A stretch of 64,000 nt of DNA from Cupriavidus gilardii. Lineage in GTDB: Bacteria > Pseudomonadota > Gammaproteobacteria > Burkholderiales > Burkholderiaceae. The position numbers and the translations under genes are program-made. Shown here piece by piece: positions 57,069 through 64,000 of this stretch. The stretch lies in assembly GCF_008801915.1 (NCBI RefSeq), contig NZ_VZOV01000024.1:1-64000 (forward strand). Reading direction: 5' to 3'. The notes beneath the pieces were generated by a model that saw nothing but the letters and a program-made list of their open reading frames with translations, was not told where the DNA came from and did not search any database. How positions within the stretch are numbered: position 1 is the stretch's first letter; every line of letters begins with the position of its first letter.

Positions 57069-58052
57069 TCAGGAAGATACCGCGGTCTGGCGGTCCTGCG
57101 CGCAGCCGCCGGCATCGCCGGCAAGCTTGCGCTCCAGGTTGCGCACCAGCACCAGCGCCTCGCCCTGCAGCACCGGCCGGCCGTCCTCGCCGGTAATGTC
57201 GGTGGCCAGGTTGACCAGCTCCTTGTCGGCGCGCAGCCGCACGATCCGTACCGAGGCCCGCAGCGGCTCGCCCGGCCGGGCGGCCGCGCGCAGCCGCAGC
57301 GACTGCTTCATCCAGCCGGTGCCGCGCCCCGGCAGGCGGGTGCCGAGCAGGTCGGAGAACATGCCGGCCAGCAGCGGCAGCGGCACCAGCGGGCCGTCGA
57401 AGCCGCGGCGCCTGGCCAGCGCCGCGTCGGCATACAGCGGATTGGCGTCCCCGCTCAGCGCCACGTACTCGTCGAGATCGGCCCGCTCGAAGGCGCGCAC
57501 CGCGTCGGCCTGCTGCCCCGGCCTCAGGTGGTACAGCGCCGCGTCGCCTGCCGCCGCGGCGCCCGCGCCGCCTGCACCGGACACGAGCGGCCCGGCCAGC
57601 GCGGCCGCGTCGGGATCGAGCAGCAGCTCGGCGTCGCCGCTGGCGGTGACCGGCGCGTCCCCCGCCGGCAACGCGCGGCCGCCGCGCTGCACGCAACGGA
57701 TCGCGGTGCGCAGCCCGATCCGTCCGGCCGCGCCCTCCCCCGGCACCAGCTCCGCCACCACGCCGTCGCCGACGTAGGTCGGCTGCGGGAACATCAGCGT
57801 CTGCGCCAGCGGCAGCACCGGCCCGGCGCGGCCGCGCTGCATCTGCGCGCACAGCAACGAGAACAGCAGCATGCCGTGCGCGACGGTGGCGCCGAAATGC
57901 GTGCCGCGCGCAAACGCCGGCTCGCAGTGGATCGGATTGTCGTCGCGCGACAGCCGCGCGAAGCGATCGAAGTCCTGCTGCGTCAGCACGCGCGGCGCGG
58001 ACGGTACGGAAGACCCGGAAGGCTGGGAAGGCTGCGGGATGGCCATCGTCAC
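57069..58052 (-). CDS. MaoC-like dehydratase, double hot-dog
   Basis: Probable hydratase/dehydratase of acyl-thioesters, 327 residues, with two hot-dog domains. The first half has FARLSRDDNPIHCEPAFARG and FGATVAHGMLLFSLL, the MaoC hydratase pattern with catalytic Asp and His. The second half has LSGDANPLYADAALARRRGF and LVPLPLLAGMFSDLLGTRLPG, where the active His is replaced, so only one half may be catalytic. A GTG start at 58052 overlaps the previous gene's stop; an ATG is at 58046. The neighbouring acyl-CoA synthetase suggests a shared lipid pathway. Confidence 0.78.
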   Translation of the reverse strand: MTMAIPQPSQPSGSSVPSAPRVLTQQDFDRFARLSRDDNPIHCEPAFARGTHFGATVAHGMLLFSLLCAQMQRGRAGPVLPLAQTLMFPQPTYVGDGVVAELVPGEGAAGRIGLRTAIRCVQRGGRALPAGDAPVTASGDAELLLDPDAAALAGPLVSGAGGAGAAAAGDAALYHLRPGQQADAVRAFERADLDEYVALSGDANPLYADAALARRRGFDGPLVPLPLLAGMFSDLLGTRLPGRGTGWMKQSLRLRAAARPGEPLRASVRIVRLRADKELVNLATDITGEDGRPVLQGEALVLVRNLERKLAGDAGGCAQDRQTAVSS

Positions 58053-60228
58053 TGCGGCACCTCGACGATGCCCCCGACGACCTCGATGCGGTCGCCGGCG
58101 GCAGGGTTGGCGGCAAAGCCGGGAACATTGGACGGCTGGATTGCCGGCGCGGGCGAGTTCGGCGTACCGCCGCGCGGCACCTACGCACCACCTGCGACGG
58201 CGGCAGCGGCGTGCCGTTGCGCAGATGGTCGTACATCGCGTCGAGCGCGCGGTTCAGGTACAGATGCAGCGGCACGTAGCGATTGCCATAGCCGGGCACC
58301 AGCGCATTGAAGGCGTCGAAGTGCTGGGCGTTGGTCACCTCGACATACGACAGCCGGCTCGCCGCGCCCTCGCGCTGCCGGTTCAGGCCCAGATACGGGC
58401 GCGACGTGTGGTTGACCGGCAGCAGCGCATCGTCGCGGCCATGCACGATCAGCGCCGGCTTGCCGCGCAGATTGCCGTTGCGCAGCGTCAGCCGCTGGCC
58501 GACCTGCAGCGCAAGGGCCTGCGGCGAATTGCCGGTCACCAGATCGCGCAGGCAGCGCGCGCCCGCGGTGTTGGCGTCGTCCACCGGCGAGCCCGGCGAG
58601 CGCGACAGCAGATCGCGGCGCGGACCGCGCGGGTCCAGGTCGTTGATCAGCTGCACGCCGGACGACGGCGGCACGCCGTTGCCGGTCGCGAACATGTTGG
58701 CCATCTGCGCCTGCGTCACCGGCGCGGGCTCGAACGCCGCGTTGATGCCGCTGAAGCTGTAGCCGCACAGCCGGTCCGTCACGCTGGCGCGCGACAGCGC
58801 ATTGGCATAGGTCACCGACACCGCGCTGGCGACTTCAAAGAAGCCTAGCGAGGCGTGCAGCACCGCGGACTCCGGCTCCCAGCCATAGTCGCGCAGCGCC
58901 TGCTGCGCGCTGGCGGCCTGCTCGGCCAGCGTCGCGCCCTTGACGATGCCGGCGCTGGCCAGCGCGGCGCAGCGGTTGGCCGGGACGGCGCCCAGCGTCG
59001 CGTAGAAGCCGACCGCCGGCGCCTGCGCGTTGGCCGGGTCCTGCGCCGCGCACAGCTGCAGCAGGTTGGCCATCGTCGTGTAGTCGTACAGCGTGCGGCC
59101 GTTGACGGCCACCGGCGTGCCGCCGCGCCGCACGGTGATGCCGGCATCCTGCGGCATGTTCAGGTTCGGCTCGCTGACCGCGACGCCGTCGATCAGGCCC
59201 TGCACGTCGGCCTCGGCCGCAGCGACCGCCGCGCCGCCGCCATTGGACAGGCTCGAGGCGATCACCAGCAGCTTGTCCTTGCCGATGGTGCGGCGGCGCT
59301 GGCCGTCGCGCATCTCGCCATGGCGGTCGTTGATCGCCCAGATGCCGAATTCGATCGCCTGCAGCGTGAACAGGCCCCAGTCCTTCTCGGGATTGCGCTG
59401 CGAATGCGCGTGCTTGAAGGCGAGCCGATGCGGCGCCGCGGCGATGAAGGCGGCGCGCGCGTTGTCGTCGATCGGCGCGGCGAAATGCGCCTCGCGGCCG
59501 GCGGCGGCGCGGCTGGTGCGGGTGCCGTCGATCAGCGCGACGGTGTCGTTGGCGAGATCCTGCGGCGCGGCGCCGGTGCCCTTGTCGGTATAGGCCACCG
59601 CGCAGCCGCGCTTCAGCCCCCATTCGCCGGTCGAGATGCCGCCGTAGACGCCGCGCGAGCCGGACGACGTGGCGGTGATCAGGCACGGCCGCGCGGGATC
59701 GAAGCTGGCCGGGATCTGCACCATCATCGTGACGTTCTGCCGGCCGCTGCCGTCGTCGGCGTAGGCCAGATACTCGACGCCGGCGATCTTGCCCTGGCCG
59801 CCGGTGACATTGCCCTGCGCATCGACATTGGGTCCGTACAGCGTGCCGTAGCCGCCCGCCGCGCTGACATCGACCAGCGCCTGGTAGTTGCTCCAGATCG
59901 CATAGCGGCGCAGCTCGGTGCGGGTCGGCGCGTTGGGATCGGCCGGCAGCGGCGCGGTGCCGGCCAGTCCGTCCTTGCCGAGCCCGGCGGTCAGCAGATC
60001 GTCGGCGTTGCCGTCGTAGTCGTGCACCGTCAGCGAGCCGATATAGGCGGGGCGCTGGTTGACCGGAGCGCCATGGTCGTCGTCATCGTCGGAGCCGCAG
60101 CCAGACAGCGCCATGCAGGCCAGCGCAATCAGCAACGGGACCAGCGGCGTCCGCCCTCCCGATCCCGCCCTTGCCCTGGGCCGGCCGCGCCGTTGCCCTG
60201 CCGCTTCGCGTCGGTGTGTCTGCTGCAT
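58049..60228 (-). CDS. 3-hydroxybutyrate oligomer hydrolase (lipoprotein), apparent frameshift
   Basis: Extracytoplasmic hydrolase of 3-hydroxybutyrate oligomers, part of polyhydroxybutyrate use. The start (ATG 60228, AAGGAGA upstream) is followed by a lipoprotein signal ending LSGC. Family parts are GIEYLAYADDGSGRQNVTMM-like GVEYLAYADDGSGRQ, SGSRGVYGGISTGEWGLKRG, the probable nucleophile region SSLSNGGG, ALIVHGRDDALLPVNHTSRP and HFDAFNAL. Near 58180-58184 one base seems missing: the original frame runs on into nonsense, while the next frame continues VPRGGTPNSPAPAIQPSNVP and ends VVGGIVEVPQ-stop at 58049. Real mutation and sequencing error cannot be separated here. Confidence 0.78.
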
Positions 60229-60269
60229 CGTGGTCTCCTTGCATGGCAACGCCGCATGCGAGCGCCGCA

Positions 60270-61817
60270 TCAATGCTGCCGGTATTGCATGCGCAGCTTG
60301 TGTTTCTCGATCTTTCCCGAGGGCGTGCGCGGCAAGGCGTCGACCACGCGCACGTGGCGCGGCACCTTGTAGCCGGCCAGAAGCTGCCGGCAATGCGCGA
60401 TCGCGTCCCGCGGCTCCAGCTGCGCACTGGGCCTGAGCACCAGCAGCGCCATGCCGACCTCGCCCCAGCGCTCGTCGGGCACGCCGATCACCGCCGCCTC
60501 GGCAACCTGCGGCAACGCGAACAGCGCCTGTTCGACCTCGGCCGGATAGACGTTCTCGCCGCCGGAAATGAACATGTCCTTGGCGCGATCGACGATGTAG
60601 TAGTCGCCGTCGTCATCGACATAGGCGATATCGCCCGAATGCAGCCAGCCGTCGCGCAGCGCGGCCGCGGTGGCTTCGGGCAGATTCCAGTAGCCCGGCG
60701 TCACGCCCGGCCCCTTGATCAGCAGCTCGCCGCGCTCGCCGGGCGCGACATCGTTGCCCAGCGGATCGACCACGCGCGTCAGCATCGAGCCGACCGGCTT
60801 GCCGATGGTGCCCGGCTTGCGGCGCGCGGTGTCCTCGTCGGCGACGAACACCGTCGGGCCGGTCTCGGTCATGCCGAAGCCGAAGCAGATCGTCACGCCC
60901 TTGGCCTGGTATGCGTGCAGCAGCGGCAGCGGCACCGGCGAGCCCCCGGCCGCGCAGCTGCGCAGCCGCGACAGGTCGGCCCGCTCGAAGTCCGGATGCT
61001 GGGCGAGAAACTGGTAGATCGACGGCACCGCGAAGAACATCGTGATGCCCGCGCCCGAGCGCGCATCGAGCCGCGCCAGCGTCGCGCCCGCATCGAACTG
61101 GCGCGCGACGTGCACGGTGCCGCCGGCATGCAGCACCGGATTCGCGTACAGATTCAGGCCGCCGGTATGGAAGAACGGCAGCACCGCCAGCATCACGTCG
61201 TCGCGCGTGATGCGGTTGGCGATCGTCGCGTTGACGGCGTTGAAGAACACCATGCCGTAGGTCTGGATCACGCCCTTGGGCCGGCCGGTGGTGCCCGAGG
61301 TGTACAGCAGATGCCAGACCTCGTGTTCGTCGCGGCAAGGCATCTCGACGATGCGCCCCGACGCGGCGGCCAGCACCGCCTCGTATTCGGTCCAGCCCGC
61401 CGGCACGTCGGCCGCCTCGTCGTCGGCCAGATGCAGCACCGCGCGCAGCGCGCGCCCGCGTGCCAGTTCGGCGGCGACATCGAGAAAGCCGTCGCCCGCC
61501 ACCAGCACCTCGGGCGTGCAGTCGTCGAGGATCGGCGCGAGTTCGGCCGGCGCCAGCCGCCAGTTCAGGCAGACCATCACCATGCCGGCCTTGGCGCAGC
61601 CGTACAGCATCTCGAGATAGTCGGAACTGTTGTGCGCCAGCACGGCGATGCGGCTGCCCGGGGCCAGCGCCAGCGTGTCGGTCAGGTATTCGGCGAAGCG
61701 GCTGGCGCGTTCGTCGAACTGGCGGTAGCTGACCTGCCGGCCGCTGTCGACATCGACCAATGCGATCTTGTCGGGGCGGTGCCGTGCGTGCTTGTGCAGC
61801 CAGTCGACTACGTACAT
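60270..61817 (-). CDS. Acyl-CoA synthetase (AMP-forming)
   Basis: ANL-superfamily ligase of 515 residues that activates a carboxylic acid, probably a fatty acid, with ATP and CoA. Motifs in order are the P-loop LLYTSGTTGRPKGV, FGFGMTETGPTVF (A5-like), WLHSGDIAYVDDDGDYYIVDR (A7/A8, Asp and Arg) and the catalytic Lys in LPRTPSGKIEKHKL. It lacks a membrane segment. It lies between livM and the 3HB-oligomer hydrolase, all leftward. The chain length of the substrate cannot be set from sequence. Confidence 0.92.
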   Translation of the reverse strand: MYVVDWLHKHARHRPDKIALVDVDSGRQVSYRQFDERASRFAEYLTDTLALAPGSRIAVLAHNSSDYLEMLYGCAKAGMVMVCLNWRLAPAELAPILDDCTPEVLVAGDGFLDVAAELARGRALRAVLHLADDEAADVPAGWTEYEAVLAAASGRIVEMPCRDEHEVWHLLYTSGTTGRPKGVIQTYGMVFFNAVNATIANRITRDDVMLAVLPFFHTGGLNLYANPVLHAGGTVHVARQFDAGATLARLDARSGAGITMFFAVPSIYQFLAQHPDFERADLSRLRSCAAGGSPVPLPLLHAYQAKGVTICFGFGMTETGPTVFVADEDTARRKPGTIGKPVGSMLTRVVDPLGNDVAPGERGELLIKGPGVTPGYWNLPEATAAALRDGWLHSGDIAYVDDDGDYYIVDRAKDMFISGGENVYPAEVEQALFALPQVAEAAVIGVPDERWGEVGMALLVLRPSAQLEPRDAIAHCRQLLAGYKVPRHVRVVDALPRTPSGKIEKHKLRMQYRQH

Positions 61818-61866
61818 GGGCGCCCCGCCTCGCGTTGAACTTCGATGGTGAGCTCGGTCATGGTCG

Positions 61867-62937
61867 TCACCGCGCGGCGCGCAGGCGTCCGACGATGCCC
61901 TGCGGGAAATAATAGACGCTGAGCACGAACAGCAAACCCAGCCACAGCAGCCAGCGATCCGGATGCAGCAGCGACGACAGCAGCGGCAGCGCCGCGGTGG
62001 CCTCGCTGGCGAGCGCCATCACGTCCTGCAGATAGGTCTGCGCCAGCAGGAACAGCACGGTGCCGATCACCGCGCCATACATCGTGCCCATGCCGCCGAT
62101 CACGACGATCAGCAGGATGTCGACCATGATCTCGAACGACAGCGAGGTATCCGGGCCGTTGTAGCGCAGCCAGATCGCCATCAGCACGCCGGCCAGCGTC
62201 GCGAAGGCCGCCGACAGCACCGTCGACACCGTGCGGTAGACCACGGTGCGGTAGCCGATCGCCTCGGCGCGGAAGTCGTTCTCGCGGATGGCCTGCAGTA
62301 CGCGCCCGAACGGCGAATTGACCACGCGCAGCAGCATCAGGAACAGCACGGCGGCGCCGGCCAGCACCAGGTAATACGAAAACAGCTTGCCATTGAGCGG
62401 CACGCCCAGCCATTCGATCGCCTCGCCGTCGGCATCCTCCAGCGCGAAGCCCGGCGTCAGCAGCGCCGGCACCTTGAACGACAGCCCGTCCTCGCCGCCG
62501 GTCCAGTCGGACAGCTGCGACACCAGCGTGGCGAAGGCGGTCGCCACCGCCAGCGTGATCATCGCGAAGAAGATCGCGCGCACGCGCAGCGAGAACAGCC
62601 CGATCAGCAGCGCCAGCAGCATCGACACCGCCAGCGCGCCGGCGACGCCTGCCAGCAGCGCGCCCCAGCCAGGCTCGAAGCGCGTCATCGCGATCGCGAC
62701 GCCATAGCCGCCGATGCCGAAGAACATCGTGTGCGCGAACGAGACGATGCCGGTGTAGCCGAGCAGCAGGTCGTAGCTCGCCACCAGCACCACGAAGATG
62801 CAGATCTTGGCGGCCATGTTCAACGCGCGCGCCCCGGGGATCAGGAACGGCGTGCAGAGCAGCGCCAGCAGCAGCAAGAGCAGCAGCACCGTCAGCACGC
62901 GGCTGCGCGGGGTATCGCCGGAGAGCAATCGGATCAT
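61867..62937 (-). CDS. livM: Branched-chain amino acid-type ABC permease LivM
   Basis: Inner-membrane permease of 356 residues with about ten hydrophobic segments. The LivM pattern is YDLLLGYTGIVSFAHTMFFG, then FFAMITLAVATAFATLVS and IMVDILLIVVIGGMGTMYGA. It is paired with livH 61 bp upstream. The ATPases (livG, livF) and binding protein are not in the window. Systems next to acyl-CoA synthetases often carry aromatic or fatty-acid-like substrates rather than amino acids, so the substrate is open. Confidence 0.9.
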   Translation of the reverse strand: MIRLLSGDTPRSRVLTVLLLLLLLALLCTPFLIPGARALNMAAKICIFVVLVASYDLLLGYTGIVSFAHTMFFGIGGYGVAIAMTRFEPGWGALLAGVAGALAVSMLLALLIGLFSLRVRAIFFAMITLAVATAFATLVSQLSDWTGGEDGLSFKVPALLTPGFALEDADGEAIEWLGVPLNGKLFSYYLVLAGAAVLFLMLLRVVNSPFGRVLQAIRENDFRAEAIGYRTVVYRTVSTVLSAAFATLAGVLMAIWLRYNGPDTSLSFEIMVDILLIVVIGGMGTMYGAVIGTVLFLLAQTYLQDVMALASEATAALPLLSSLLHPDRWLLWLGLLFVLSVYYFPQGIVGRLRAAR

Positions 62938-62998
62938 GATGCGGTCGGTGTCTCGATAGCGGGCAACGATGGCGATGCAAGGATGCGGCGGCGCGGCT

Positions 62999-64000
62999 TC
63001 AGCGGCGGGCCACCGGATACAGGCCCTGCGGCCGCCACAGCAGGATCAGCACCATCAGCAGGATGTTGGAGAACAGCGCCACCTTGGGAAACAGGAAGCC
63101 GGTGTAGTTGGCCATCAGCCCGACCAGCAGCGCGCCGACGAAGCAGCCCGCGGTGGAACCCAGCCCGCCGATGATGATCACGATGAAGATCAGCACATTG
63201 ACCTGCGCGCCGATCGCCGCGGTGATGTTCTGCTGATAGAGGCCCCACAGCACGCCGCCCATGCCGGCCAGCCCCGCGCCGACGGCGAAGACCCCGACGA
63301 ACAGCCGGCGCACGCGGTAGCCGAGCGCCTCGACCATCTCGCGGTTCTCGACGCCTGCGCGGATCAGCAGGCCGATACGGGTGCGGTTCAGCACCAGCAG
63401 CATCGCGATGAAGACGACCAGCCCCAGCACCACCGCGATCAGCCGGTACTTCTCGATCGCGGCATCGCCCAGCAGCACGGCGCCGCGAAAGCTCGCCGGC
63501 AGCGTCAGCGCGATGGTCTCCGGTCCCCAGATCGCCTTGATCAGCTGTTCGGCGACGATCATGCCGCCCATCGTGATCAGGATCTGCTTCAGATGCTGGC
63601 CATAGACCGGACGCACCACCACGCGCTCGAAGGCCAGGCCCAGCGCGCCGGCCACCGCCATCGCGGCGAAGATCGCCAGCGCGAATACCGCCAGGTTCAG
63701 CGCCAGGCTGTCGGCCTCGACCCACGGCGCCAGCGGCAGCAGCACCGAGGCCGCGATATAGGCGCCCAGCGCGATGAAGGCGCCGTGGCCGAAGTTCAGC
63801 ACGTCCATCAGGCCGAACACCAGCGTCAGCCCCGACGACACCACGAAGATGATCATGCCCATCGCCAGGCCGGCGATCGTCAGCGTCAGCCAGGTCGAGC
63901 CGCTGCCGATCAGCGGGTACGCCAGCAGCATCAGCAGCGGCGCCAGCGCCAGCGGCAGCCAGTCGAGCCGGGCCGCCGGCAGATGGGTGGCATTGGCCGC
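62999..64000 (-). CDS. livH: Branched-chain amino acid-type ABC permease LivH (5' end at window edge)
   Basis: Partner permease with the LivH signature SSGLTLVFGLMDVLNFGHGAF, ERVVVRPVYGQHLKQILITMG and IIIGGLGSTAGCFVGALLVG. About eight membrane helices are seen. The frame stays open through the end of the window (LPAARLDWLPLALAPLL before the first internal Met at 63931), so the true start is probably outside. The stop is at 62999, before livM. Confidence 0.9.
   Translation of the reverse strand, partial: AANATHLPAARLDWLPLALAPLLMLLAYPLIGSGSTWLTLTIAGLAMGMIIFVVSSGLTLVFGLMDVLNFGHGAFIALGAYIAASVLLPLAPWVEADSLALNLAVFALAIFAAMAVAGALGLAFERVVVRPVYGQHLKQILITMGGMIVAEQLIKAIWGPETIALTLPASFRGAVLLGDAAIEKYRLIAVVLGLVVFIAMLLVLNRTRIGLLIRAGVENREMVEALGYRVRRLFVGVFAVGAGLAGMGGVLWGLYQQNITAAIGAQVNVLIFIVIIIGGLGSTAGCFVGALLVGLMANYTGFLFPKVALFSNILLMVLILLWRPQGLYPVARR

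Overview
The window is a high-GC chromosomal segment that looks like a member of the Burkholderiales, in the neighbourhood of Ralstonia, Cupriavidus, Burkholderia and Pandoraea. Three gene clusters suggest this: dapC-dapD-arsC/Spx-dapE-prmB, cysT-cysW-cysA followed by an overlapping cysB, and aceB-HAD / lysR-usp / aceA. A poly-3-hydroxybutyrate oligomer hydrolase fits the same group. The assignment comes from gene order and protein resemblance only. Most of the segment is ordinary core genome with short intergenic gaps and many 4-base ATGA stop/start overlaps.

Layout. 1-10.9 kb: the end of an RluF-like pseudouridine synthase, then a leftward block of an EamA transporter, smc, zipA, ligA, a small unknown gene and a peptide deformylase (chromosome organisation, division, ligation). 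11.2-16.6 kb: a rightward lysine/diaminopimelate block (dapC, dapD, a coiled-coil membrane protein, an Spx/ArsC-like protein, dapE, prmB). 16.7-24.8 kb: a DUF2817 peptidase-like protein, a DUF2165 membrane protein, an unknown protein, a YheS-like ABC-F ATPase, an MsbA-like ABC exporter, dsbB and a small membrane protein. 24.9-29.3 kb: radA and alr leftward, lplT rightward. 29.4-33.3 kb: a tightly overlapped leftward operon tsaB-rimI-udg-DUF1853, then an acyl-CoA-binding protein. 33.5-41.2 kb: a DHA2 efflux pump with a DUF1857 protein, and the glyoxylate shunt (aceB, aceA) with an HAD dehalogenase, a LysR regulator and a universal stress protein. 41.5-44.3 kb: an RraA-like protein and a LytTR/LytS two-component pair. 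44.8-51.9 kb: a leftward sulfate-uptake block, sbp - degenerate EAL protein - serine hydrolase - cysT - cysW - cysA - cysB. 52.2-54.3 kb: a disturbed zone with a candidate small RNA, an IS3-family element, and an antitoxin whose toxin partner survives only as a fragment. 54.3-64 kb: clpB behind a heat-shock-type promoter, then a leftward lipid/acyl-CoA block (MaoC-like dehydratase, 3HB-oligomer hydrolase with an apparent frameshift, acyl-CoA synthetase, livM, livH cut by the window end).

The most interesting item is a roughly 93-nt intergenic transcription unit on the minus strand (about 52311 to 52219). It has an FNR/Anr-type box centred exactly 41.5 bp before the predicted start, a correctly placed -10, three consecutive hairpins and a T-rich terminator, and no convincing protein. 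It looks like an oxygen-responsive small RNA. An insertion sequence lies about 9 bp upstream of its activator box.

Other points worth checking are the catalytically degenerate EAL protein inside the sulfate operon, the internally deleted RelE/ParE-type toxin, the single-base frameshift in the 3HB-oligomer hydrolase, a family of dispersed GC-rich palindromes, paired operator-like repeats upstream of aceA and between alr and lplT, and many short in-phase tandem repeats.
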